A DNA stretch of 10,554 bases from an uncultured beta proteobacterium (GTDB lineage: Bacteria > Pseudomonadota > Gammaproteobacteria > Burkholderiales > Rhodocyclaceae): NCBI GenBank assembly GCA_903917505.1, contig CAIXAY010000020.1:1-10554 (forward strand), given 5' to 3'. Numbering within the stretch: position 1 is the stretch's first letter; every line of letters starts with the position of its first letter. Of the stretch, positions 1 through 6,431 are shown piece by piece. A program made the position numbers and the translations under genes. The notes under the pieces are model-generated. The model was not told the origin of the DNA. It saw only the letters and a program-made list of their open reading frames with translations, and did no database searches.

Positions 1-12
1 CCGGTTTTTTTG
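1..12 (+). terminator. Possible tail of an upstream Rho-independent terminator (cut by window edge)
   Basis: The window opens with CCGG followed by seven T residues at 5-11. This looks like the 3' arm and U-tract of an intrinsic terminator whose stem begins outside the window. It would end an upstream gene shortly before surE. The stem cannot be seen, so this is only a suggestion. Confidence 0.25.
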
Positions 13-40
13 TATTTCCTTTACGCTTTATTGGGTTGAT

Positions 41-784
41 ATGCGAATTTTGCTGAGCAACGATGACGGTTATTTCTCCCCGGGGATCGACTATCTGGCG
101 CGCATGCTTTCGGATGTGGCTGAAATCACCGTGGTGGCACCGGAGCGCGACCGTAGCGGCGCCAGCAATTCCCTCACGCTGGATCGTCCGCTGTCGCTGA
201 AGCGCGCGGCCAACGGTTACTACCATGTGAATGGAACGCCCACCGATTGTGTGCATCTGGCTGTGACCGGAATGCTCGACGTGCTGCCGGACATGGTTGT
301 TTCGGGAATCAATCTCGGTGCCAATATGGGCGATGACACGATCTATTCGGGTACCGTCGCGGCAGCGACCGAGGGCTTCCTGCTCGGTGTTCCATCGCTT
401 GCCGTTTCGCTGTGCAGCAAGGTCGGAGGGCATTTCGAGACGGCCGCGCGGGTGACGCTGGAACTGGTGCAGATGATACAGCGCCAGGACGTGCGCGAAC
501 CCTTGCTGCTCAACGTCAATGTGCCGGATGTGCCTTACGCGCAACTGCGTGGCAAGGTCGTGACCCGGCTCGGCAAGCGGCACAAGGCCGAGGCGGTCGT
601 GCGTACGGTGACGCCGCGCAACGAGACGGTCTACTGGGTGGGTGCGGCCGGAGAAGCGCAGGATGCCGGGGAAGGTACCGATTTTCATGCCGTGAGCAAC
701 AATCAGGTTTCGGTGACGCCCTTGCAGATCGATCTGACGCACAACGCGCAGCTACCCCTGGTGCGCAACTGGCTGGCGCAATGA
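41..784 (+). CDS. surE: 5'/3'-nucleotidase SurE (stationary-phase survival protein)
   Basis: SurE is a metal-dependent phosphatase that removes phosphate from nucleoside 5'- and 3'-monophosphates and is linked to survival in stationary phase. The 247-residue protein begins [10 protein letters not shown], with the metal-binding pair D8-D9. It also carries the family motif RSGASNS (S39 a likely metal ligand) and [12 protein letters not shown] with N90, followed by IYSGTVAAA. The length matches the family (about 250 residues) and the ends look complete. The ATG at 41 is chosen because the conserved N-terminus starts there; upstream there is only a weak GGG at 34-36. It is the first gene of a tight operon, its TGA stop overlapping the pcm start as ATGA (781-784). 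The order surE-pcm-nlpD-rpoS is conserved in many Gamma- and Betaproteobacteria. I am very sure of the family. Confidence 0.97.
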   Translation: MRILLSNDDGYFSPGIDYLARMLSDVAEITVVAPERDRSGASNSLTLDRPLSLKRAANGYYHVNGTPTDCVHLAVTGMLDVLPDMVVSGINLGANMGDDTIYSGTVAAATEGFLLGVPSLAVSLCSKVGGHFETAARVTLELVQMIQRQDVREPLLLNVNVPDVPYAQLRGKVVTRLGKRHKAEAVVRTVTPRNETVYWVGAAGEAQDAGEGTDFHAVSNNQVSVTPLQIDLTHNAQLPLVRNWLAQ

Positions 785-1437
785 GTCGCAGCGTTTCCGG
801 CGTGGGCATGACCTCGCAGCGCACGCGCACGCGCATGATCGAGCGTTTGCGCGTCGACGGTATCCGCAACGAGCGGGTTCTGGCGGCCATAGCCGCCGTG
901 CCGCGCCACGTGTTTGTCGAGGAGGCGCTGGCTTCGCGCGCCTACGAGGATACGGCACTGCCGCTCGGGTTTGCGCAAACCATCTCGCAACCCTACATCG
1001 TGGCGCGCATGATCGAAGTGCTGCTCGACGGGCGGGAACTCGGCAAGACGCTGGAAGTCGGTGCCGGCTGCGGTTATCAGGCGGCGGTGCTGGCGCAACT
1101 GACGAGCGAGGTTTATGCGCTCGAACGGATCGAACCGCTGCTGGCCAGAGCCAAGCTCAATCTGCGCGCGATCCAGCAGTTCAGGGTGCGCCTGAAATAT
1201 GCCGACGGGCAACTCGGACTGCCCGAGGCGGCGCCCTTTGATACGATCATTGTTGCGGCTGCGGCAACATGCGTTCCCAACGCGCTTTTGCAGCAACTCG
1301 CGCTTGGTGGCAGAATGCTGTTGCCGTTGGGAACGGGGGAACAGTTCCTTCTGCTGGTTGAGCGTCGCGCCGAAGGTTACGTTGAAACCCGTCTGGACAG
1401 TGTTCGTTTCGTTCCGTTACTCTCAGGACTCGAATGA
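781..1437 (+). CDS. pcm: Protein-L-isoaspartate O-methyltransferase (PCMT)
   Basis: Pcm uses S-adenosylmethionine to methylate L-isoaspartyl residues in aged proteins, starting their conversion back to aspartate; it acts in the cytoplasm. The 218-residue protein has the PCMT signature [15 protein letters not shown] near residues 63-77, with the conserved SQP, and the SAM-binding motif [11 protein letters not shown] at 91-100. The acidic end of the next strand is YALERIEP, and there is a late LPLGTGEQ loop. The reading frame is open far upstream (from 412), but that part lies inside surE in another frame. The ATG at 781 overlaps the surE stop and gives a normal-sized protein, while M10 (808) is a less likely alternative. 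No strong ribosome binding site precedes it, so translation is probably coupled to surE. Its stop overlaps the nlpD start as ATGA (1434-1437). Confidence 0.95.
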   Translation: MSRSVSGVGMTSQRTRTRMIERLRVDGIRNERVLAAIAAVPRHVFVEEALASRAYEDTALPLGFAQTISQPYIVARMIEVLLDGRELGKTLEVGAGCGYQAAVLAQLTSEVYALERIEPLLARAKLNLRAIQQFRVRLKYADGQLGLPEAAPFDTIIVAAAATCVPNALLQQLALGGRMLLPLGTGEQFLLLVERRAEGYVETRLDSVRFVPLLSGLE

Positions 1438-2369
1438 AGAATAATCGTACTTTCGCCAAGACCGGACTGCTTGCTGTCCTCGCCGCCCTGCTTGTTCTGG
1501 CAGGCTGCGCAAGCAATTCGCCGGCGCCGGTTCTTGCGCGTGAAGGTCAGCCGGCATCCGTGGCGGCTGCTCCAGTCGCCCGTGATGTCTATACCGTCAA
1601 GAGTGGCGATACGCTCTACAGCATTGCCCGCGAACACGGTATGGATTTTCGCGAGCTGATTGCCATGAACGGAATCGACAACCCAAACCGCATTACGCCC
1701 GGAAAAGTTCTGAAAGTCAGGCCGCCGGCAACGGAATCCTCAGCGGTGGCGACGACGGCGCCGGTAAGTTCCGACGTGGTGCTGGCCAGACCGATTGGCA
1801 GCGAACAGGTCGTTGAAAAGCGTCCGCTGGGTTCCAACACGGAAACCCTGAAGCGCGAGCCGAAGGCTGGCAAGGAGCCCTACACGGAGCAGGCGCTGGC
1901 CCTGGCGCAAAACCAGAATCTGCCGAAGGCGAGCGAACCGGCCGGACCTGCGGCAAAGGCCGAGACTAAGCCTGCTGAACCTGTTGCAACGCAGGATAGT
2001 GACGAAGTTTCACTGATTTGGCCATCCAACGGAAATGTTATAGGTTCATTCAAAGAAGGTGGCAACAAGGGCATCGATATTGCCGGAAAAATGGGTGATC
2101 CCGTGATTGCAGCGAGTGACGGTAAGGTTCTTGTCGCCAACAATGCACTACGCGGTTATGGCAACATGCTAGTCATAAAAACCAGCAGTGTGATCTTTAC
2201 GGTTTATGCCCACAACAGTAAGTTGCTAGTCAAAGAAGGGCAAAACGTGACCAAGGGCCAGAAGATTGCCGAAATGGGCAATACTGAAGCTGACCAGGTC
2301 AAGCTGCATTTTGAAGTCAGGCGTCAGGGCAAGCCGGTCGATCCCCTTAAATTTTTGCCGCCGCGCTGA
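1434..2369 (+). CDS. nlpD: Lipoprotein NlpD: LysM plus degenerate M23/LytM domain, amidase activator
   Basis: This is a 311-residue outer-membrane lipoprotein precursor. The signal peptide ends in a lipobox, LAGC, with lipidated C25. A LysM peptidoglycan-binding domain follows at about 51-95 (YTVKSGDTLYSIA). Next comes a low-complexity Ala/Pro/Glu/Lys linker to about residue 190, then an M23/LytM domain at about 193-309. The metal site is incomplete: the HxxxD position reads NKGID (N211, D215) and the HxH position reads KLH (K290, H292). This matches E. coli NlpD, which has no hydrolase activity and activates the amidase AmiC during daughter-cell separation. An AGGA (1425-1428) sits 5 bases before the ATG, and the start overlaps the pcm stop. 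The C-terminal half is clearly AT-richer than its surroundings. In E. coli the main rpoS promoter lies within nlpD; the same is possible here but not shown. Confidence 0.95.
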   Translation: MKNNRTFAKTGLLAVLAALLVLAGCASNSPAPVLAREGQPASVAAAPVARDVYTVKSGDTLYSIAREHGMDFRELIAMNGIDNPNRITPGKVLKVRPPATESSAVATTAPVSSDVVLARPIGSEQVVEKRPLGSNTETLKREPKAGKEPYTEQALALAQNQNLPKASEPAGPAAKAETKPAEPVATQDSDEVSLIWPSNGNVIGSFKEGGNKGIDIAGKMGDPVIAASDGKVLVANNALRGYGNMLVIKTSSVIFTVYAHNSKLLVKEGQNVTKGQKIAEMGNTEADQVKLHFEVRRQGKPVDPLKFLPPR

Positions 2370-2371
2370 TC

Positions 2372-3322
2372 ATGACGGGTGATTCTGATTCCGGCTTCGC
2401 CGAAGACGAGATACCTGATGAAGCGGTATCCGACGAGGCCTTCCTGACGGAGGCGGACGACGAGGCCGTTGCGACGACGCCGGAAGTCGAACTGCTCAAC
2501 GACGTTACTCAGCATTACCTCAACGAGATCGGCGCCAAGCCCCTGTTTTCGCCACAGGAAGAATTCGACTGGGCGTGCCGGGCCAAGGGCGGCGAGTTTG
2601 ACGCCCGGCAGAAGATGATCGAACACAACCTGCGGCTGGTCGTCAACATCGCCAAGCACTACCTGAACCGGGGCATTCCTCTGCTCGACCTGATCGAGGA
2701 AGGCAATCTCGGGCTCATTCACGCGATCGAGAAGTTCGATCCGGGACGCGGATTCCGTTTCTCGACCTACGCCACCTGGTGGATCCGTCAGAGCATCGAG
2801 CGGGCGATCATGAACCAGTCGCGCACCATCCGCCTGCCGGTACATGTGGTCAAGGAAATCAATCTGATCCTGCGCGCCATGCGTCATCTGGAACTGGCCA
2901 ATGGCAAGGAAACCAGCCTTGAGCACATCGCCCACCTGATCGACCGGCCGGTCGCCGACGTGCGCCGGGCGATGGCGCTCAACGAGCATATCGCCTCGCT
3001 CGACGCGCCGCTGGAGATCGATCCCAATCACAGCATTGCCGATGCCATTGCCGACGACAATGCACGCGATCCGGAAAGCCTGCTGCAAGCCAACGAAATC
3101 GGTGATCTGGTCAGTTGCTGGGTGGCCCAGTTGCCGGAAAAGCAGCGCCGCGTCCTTGAGCGTCGTTACGGACTGGGCGGTGCTGAAATCAGCACGCTCG
3201 AGGAAATCGCCGCCGATCTCGAACTGACCCGCGAACGGGTCCGCCAGATCCAGATCGAGGCGCTCGACCAGCTTCGCCGTGTCATCAAGCGCGGCGGGGT
3301 GACGCGGGATAATCTGCTTTGA
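2372..3322 (+). CDS. rpoS: RNA polymerase sigma factor RpoS (sigma-38, general stress response)
   Basis: This is a group 2 sigma factor of 316 residues (E. coli RpoS has 330). An acidic N-terminal stretch (residues 1-45) is followed by region 1.2 (DVTQHYLNEIG). Regions 2.1-2.4 cover about 84-165, with core-binding NLRLVVNIAKHYLNRGIP and the -10 melting and recognition segment FSTYATWWIRQSIERAI. Region 3 lies at about 166-245. Region 4 is at about 252-310, with LPEKQRRVLERRYGL and the -35 helix-turn-helix LTRERVRQIQIEAL. MNQSRTIRLPVHVVKEIN, where RpoD has a different sequence, favours RpoS over RpoD, and the position after nlpD supports it. The ATG is 2 bases after the nlpD stop with no clear ribosome binding site, so translation is probably coupled to nlpD. 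There is no leader of its own of the kind that small RNAs control in E. coli, unless an internal nlpD promoter supplies one. Confidence 0.96.
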   Translation: MTGDSDSGFAEDEIPDEAVSDEAFLTEADDEAVATTPEVELLNDVTQHYLNEIGAKPLFSPQEEFDWACRAKGGEFDARQKMIEHNLRLVVNIAKHYLNRGIPLLDLIEEGNLGLIHAIEKFDPGRGFRFSTYATWWIRQSIERAIMNQSRTIRLPVHVVKEINLILRAMRHLELANGKETSLEHIAHLIDRPVADVRRAMALNEHIASLDAPLEIDPNHSIADAIADDNARDPESLLQANEIGDLVSCWVAQLPEKQRRVLERRYGLGGAEISTLEEIAADLELTRERVRQIQIEALDQLRRVIKRGGVTRDNLL

Positions 3323-3374
3323 TCGCTGCGCGGGCAACAATTCCGACACTGATCAATTTATTACTGTTCAACAG

Positions 3375-3403
3375 GAACCGATCGGTCGAAGCCGGGTCGG
3401 TTC
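3375..3403 (+). other. Hairpin between rpoS and cimA (terminator or cimA leader structure)
   Basis: GAACCGA (3375-3381) pairs perfectly with TCGGTTC (3397-3403). Inside it, CGG (3383-3385) can pair with CCG (3392-3394) around a 6-base loop. The left arm overlaps a perfect 10-base palindrome, ACCGATCGGT (3377-3386), so another pairing or a protein-binding site is also possible. Only a short TTTT (3412-3415) follows, 8 bases after the stem, so it is a poor intrinsic terminator. It may end the rpoS transcript weakly or lie in the cimA 5' leader. Confidence 0.4.
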
Positions 3404-3433
3404 ACGTCTGGGTTTTCACGAAGGAAGCATGAA

Positions 3434-5023
3434 ATGGGTAATAAGGTTGCGATATTCGATTCGACACTGCGCGACGGGGCACAGGCCGAGGGCATTTCGT
3501 TCTCGGTGGAAGACAAGCTGAAGCTTCTCGAACTGCTCGACGATCACGGTGTGGACTATATCGAGGCCGGCAATCCTGGCTCCAATCCGAAGGATCTCGA
3601 ATTCTTCGCCCGGGCCAGGAGCATCGTGCTCAAACACGCCAGGCTGGCCGCCTTCGGCAGCACCCGCCGGCGCGACATCCGGGTGGATGACGACAGCAAC
3701 GTGCAGTCGATGCTGCTGGCCGATACGCCGGTGATCGTCATCTTCGGCAAGAGCTGGGATTTCCATGTGACGAACATCATCCGCACCAGCCTCGAAGAGA
3801 ACCTGGGCATGATTCGCGATACGCTGGCCTTCTTCAAGGCCAGGGGCAAGGAAGTGGTGTTCGACGCCGAGCATTTCTTCGACGGCTACAAGAACAATCC
3901 GGACTACGCCGTCAGGACGCTTCAGGCGGCGGTCGAAGGCGGCGCCGAGTGTCTCGTCCTTTGCGATACCAACGGCGGAACCTTTCCCTCCGAAGTGGCC
4001 GAGATCGTCAAAAAGATGGTTGCACAATTCAGGGTGCCGATCGGCATTCATGCGCACAACGACAGCGGCATGGGCGTGGCCAACAGCGTCATCGCCGTCG
4101 AGAGCGGCGCGCGGCACGTGCAGGGAACGTATATCGGCTTTGGTGAGCGTTGCGGCAATGCCAACCTGTCAACCGTCATTGCCAATCTTGGCGTCAAGCG
4201 TGACTTCGACTGCCTGCCGTCCGACCAGTACCGGAACATCACGCGCGTGGCCCGCCATGTCGCGGCCATTTCGAATGTGGCGCTCAATGAGCGCGACCCC
4301 TTTGTCGGCAACTGCGCCTTTGCGCACAAGGGCGGTATGCACATCGATGGCGTGAATAAAGCCGCGCATTCTTTCGAGCACATCGACCCAGAACTGGTCG
4401 GCGGGCAACGCCGTTTCCTGATGAGCGAAGTCTCCGGCCGCAGCATGATTCTCGACCGTATCCGCGAGGTCGATCCGGGCATCGCCAAGGATGATGCGAT
4501 AACCGACCGCATCGTCAAGCGCCTCAAGGAAATGGAGCACGAGGGCTACCAGTTCGAGGGCGCGGAAAGCACCTTCGAACTGGTCATCCGCAAGCAGCTC
4601 GGCAAATACCGCCCGTTCTTCGAACTGGAGCACTTCAAGATCATCGGTGAGCAGCCGGCGAACGGCGAGTACAGTTCTTCCGCCATCATCAAGGTGAAGG
4701 TCGATGGCCGGGACGAGATCACGGCGGCCGAAGGCGACGGCCCGGTGCACGCCCTCGACCGCGCGCTACGCAAGGTGCTCGACAATTTCTACCCCGAGCT
4801 CTCCAATGTGCGTCTGACCGACTTGAAGGTCCGCGTGATCAACGGTAAGGATGCGACTGCCGCCAAGGTGCGGGTGTTGCTGCAATCGACCGATGGCGAT
4901 TCGGTGTGGACGACGGTGGGGGTTTCGACCGACATCATCGAGGCCAGCTGGATTGCGCTGGTCGATTCGATCGAGTACAAGCTGTTGAAGCTGGAAGAAG
5001 CGAAGCAGGTGCAGGGGCCTTGA
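3434..5023 (+). CDS. cimA: (R)-citramalate synthase
   Basis: CimA joins acetyl-CoA and pyruvate to give (R)-citramalate, the first step of the threonine-independent route to isoleucine. The 529-residue protein has the HMGL/DRE-TIM barrel at about 4-270. It starts with FDSTLRDGAQ (R13-D14; D14 a metal ligand) and includes IHAHND (H206, H208) and the glycine-rich GERCGNANL. A linker with HKGGMHIDGV follows, and then a LeuA-type C-terminal regulatory domain at about 385-520 (GDGPVHALDRALRKVL). EGISFSVEDKLK after the barrel motif, and the overall length, fit the citramalate synthase branch rather than 2-isopropylmalate synthase (LeuA) or homocitrate synthase. The ATG at 3434 is chosen because AAGGA (3421-3425) lies 8 bases upstream; an ATG at 3429 is in another frame. 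It is separated from rpoS by 111 bases and may have its own promoter. Feedback inhibition by isoleucine is known for some relatives and not visible here. Confidence 0.93.
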   Translation: MGNKVAIFDSTLRDGAQAEGISFSVEDKLKLLELLDDHGVDYIEAGNPGSNPKDLEFFARARSIVLKHARLAAFGSTRRRDIRVDDDSNVQSMLLADTPVIVIFGKSWDFHVTNIIRTSLEENLGMIRDTLAFFKARGKEVVFDAEHFFDGYKNNPDYAVRTLQAAVEGGAECLVLCDTNGGTFPSEVAEIVKKMVAQFRVPIGIHAHNDSGMGVANSVIAVESGARHVQGTYIGFGERCGNANLSTVIANLGVKRDFDCLPSDQYRNITRVARHVAAISNVALNERDPFVGNCAFAHKGGMHIDGVNKAAHSFEHIDPELVGGQRRFLMSEVSGRSMILDRIREVDPGIAKDDAITDRIVKRLKEMEHEGYQFEGAESTFELVIRKQLGKYRPFFELEHFKIIGEQPANGEYSSSAIIKVKVDGRDEITAAEGDGPVHALDRALRKVLDNFYPELSNVRLTDLKVRVINGKDATAAKVRVLLQSTDGDSVWTTVGVSTDIIEASWIALVDSIEYKLLKLEEAKQVQGP

Positions 5024-5036
5024 CGGGCATCAGGTT

Positions 5037-5066
5037 TCGCCCCTGACGGGCGAGTTCCTTTCTTTT
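5037..5066 (+). terminator. Terminator-like hairpin after cimA
   Basis: TCGCCC (5037-5042) pairs with GGGCGA (5048-5053) around the loop CTGAC. It is followed at once by GTTCCTTTCTTTT, a T-rich tract broken by C residues. It starts 13 bases after the cimA stop. The T-rich tract is also the left arm of the next repeat hairpin (5054-5087), so the two structures compete or work together. Confidence 0.45.
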
Positions 5067-5240
5067 GTGTCGCCAAAAGATAGGAACCAAAGAAAAAGCG
5101 ACCCCACGTCACCGTCGCGCCGTTGGCGCGATTCCCTGCGCTGCTTAGTTGATCCGGGCGGCTGCGGAACTCGCCGCTGGTGCGGCTCAGACAGTCCTCG
5201 CCGACTACCCCCGGATCAACGGCGCTGCTCGGCGCTGCCG
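5054..5240. repeat. Structured intergenic repeat made of nested inverted repeats
   Basis: This non-coding stretch holds four inverted repeats. First, 5054-5067 pairs with 5074-5087: 14 bases, one mismatch, loop TGTCGC, arms GTTCCTTTCTTTTG and CAAAAGATAGGAAC. Second, TCGCGCC/GGCGCGA lies at 5115-5121/5125-5131 with loop GTT. Third, an 11-base perfect pair GTTGATCCGGG (5148-5158) and CCCGGATCAAC (5210-5220) encloses the fourth, GCCGC-TGGT-GCGGC (5173-5186). A near-tandem GGCGCTGC (5221-5228 and 5231-5238) follows. The style, especially the reverse-strand translation LLATQKKGTRP, resembles repeats I recall from intergenic regions of many Beta- and Gammaproteobacteria. That is from memory and needs a genome search. 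The true ends are uncertain. Confidence 0.55.
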
Positions 5241-5366
5241 AAGGGGGCAGGGCGGTTTCTCCAGGCGGTAATCGTGAATTGTGAGGTATGAAGCATTCAT
5301 CGATATTCGTGTGCGGGAAGTGCTCGACGGCAAGATTCCCCGGCGAGTTCCCTGTATCCACGTCTT
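5241..5366. other. Gene-free remainder of the cimA-mltB convergent gap
   Basis: Between the repeat and the mltB-side hairpin I find no credible gene or site. A short open frame from 5288 on the plus strand runs to 5479 into mltB, has no ribosome binding site and resembles no known protein. Confidence 0.4.
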
Positions 5367-5388
5367 GCCTGCCGGTTGCCGTGCAGGC
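5367..5388 (-). terminator. Hairpin at the mltB stop (weak terminator candidate)
   Basis: Read on the plus strand, GCCTGC-CGG (5367-5375) pairs with CCG-GCAGGC (5379-5381 and 5383-5388) around the loop TTG, with T5382 bulged. It lies directly at the end of mltB and would form in the mRNA of the minus-strand operon. No run of U follows it on that strand, so it may be a Rho-assisted or stabilising 3' hairpin rather than an intrinsic terminator. Confidence 0.3.
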
Positions 5389-6431
5389 TATTCGCCAGCC
5401 TTTCCCTGCGCTGCGCGCAGCGCTTCGGCGAGCTGGAATACCGACATGGCATAGAAGCTTGAGCGGTTGTAGCGCGTGATGACGTAGAAGTTGTCGAAGC
5501 CGATCCAGTATTCGGTGACCTGGTCGGGAGTGACGAGGTCGATCAGGGCGGCCGGCAGTTCGCCGAATTGTTGCGTATCTCCTCTCGCCGTCACGCCTTG
5601 CTTCGCCAGTTCCGGCAGGGGCAGGCCGGGTTTGAGACCGGCGGCGATCAGGGGCGTCGGGTCGCCGGCCACGATGGCCGGGACGGCGACCGGTGCCCTG
5701 CCTTGCCAGCCGTGAATGTTCAGAAAACGGGCGACGCTACCGATGGCGTCGGTGATGCTGCGGCGCAGGTCGATCCGGTCGTCGCCGTCGAAGTCCACGG
5801 CGTAGCGGCGCTGGCTGCTCGGCATGAATTGCGGGATGCCGATGGCGCCGGCATACGAGCCCTTGATCTCCAGCGGGTTGACGCCGTTCTCGCGGGCCAT
5901 GAGCAGGAACTGTTCGAGTTCGCTGCGGAAGAAGGCGGCGCGTGGCGGGTAATCGAAGGCCAGCGTGGCGAGGGCTTCCAGCACGACGAACTTGCCCATG
6001 TTGCGGCCATACTCGGTTTCGACCCCTATGATCGCGGTGATGATCTCCGGCGGTACGCCGTAGATGGCTTCGGCGCGCGCCAGTTCGGCATCGTTGTCCT
6101 GCCAGAAGCGCAGTCCGTTTCTGATGCGTCTGTCATTGACGAAGCGTTCCCGGTAGCGCTGCCAGGAGCGTTGCTGCTCGGGCACGGCGGCCGGCCGGAT
6201 GGCGCGCAGAATGGTGGCGTTGGAACGGATGCCGGCGAACTGGCGGGTCAGGTGGGCGACGTCGAATCCGTGCTGTTCGTGCATCGCGACGATGAAGGCG
6301 CGAACATCGGGGTCGGCACTGAAAGGTGGGGACTGGTGCGCTGTCTTGGCCGCGTAGCCGGTGAGCGGAAGCCATCCGGCGAACAGGATGAGCAGCGGGC
6401 CGAACAGCCGGGTGGCGAAGGTCTTTCTCAA
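5388..6431 (-). CDS. mltB: Lytic murein transglycosylase B family protein
   Basis: This enzyme cuts the MurNAc-GlcNAc bond of peptidoglycan, forming 1,6-anhydro-MurNAc ends in the periplasm. From the TTG at 6431 the protein has 347 residues. It has a signal peptide (RKTFATRLFGPLLILFAGW, cut probably near GYA/A at 27) and then the MltB (GH103, SLT_2) domain at about 35-340. That domain carries the catalytic GVETEYG (E138), GSYAGAIGIPQFMPSS (192-206) and AVDFDGDDRIDL. There is no lipobox cysteine (LTGYA where E. coli MltB has LAGC), so it is probably soluble. The TTG overlaps the tgpA stop as TTGA and has GGAG 9 bases upstream. An ATG at 6470 (360 residues) is the alternative but gives a long charged extension before the signal peptide. 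It is the last gene of the moxR-DUF58-tgpA-mltB operon. The family is certain, the start less so. Confidence 0.92.
   Translation of the reverse strand: MRKTFATRLFGPLLILFAGWLPLTGYAAKTAHQSPPFSADPDVRAFIVAMHEQHGFDVAHLTRQFAGIRSNATILRAIRPAAVPEQQRSWQRYRERFVNDRRIRNGLRFWQDNDAELARAEAIYGVPPEIITAIIGVETEYGRNMGKFVVLEALATLAFDYPPRAAFFRSELEQFLLMARENGVNPLEIKGSYAGAIGIPQFMPSSQRRYAVDFDGDDRIDLRRSITDAIGSVARFLNIHGWQGRAPVAVPAIVAGDPTPLIAAGLKPGLPLPELAKQGVTARGDTQQFGELPAALIDLVTPDQVTEYWIGFDNFYVITRYNRSSFYAMSVFQLAEALRAAQGKAGE

Noticed and set aside
412..780. Upstream extension of the pcm frame to 412
   Set aside because: It lies inside surE in another frame, its residues are low-complexity Arg/Gly/Ala, and the ATG at 781 gives a normal family length.
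2324..3349. 341-residue open frame on the minus strand opposite rpoS
   Set aside because: It is fully antisense to an intact rpoS, has no recognisable domain and is explained by high GC and the codon bias of the real gene.
4789..5361. 190-residue minus-strand frame across the cimA end and the repeat
   Set aside because: Half is antisense to cimA and half is repeat; the LLATQKKGTRP piece is useful only as a mark of the repeat.
5067..5479. Small plus-strand frames in the cimA-mltB gap (5067-5291 and 5288-5479)
   Set aside because: The first is composed of repeat sequence, the second runs into mltB; neither has a start signal or known protein features.
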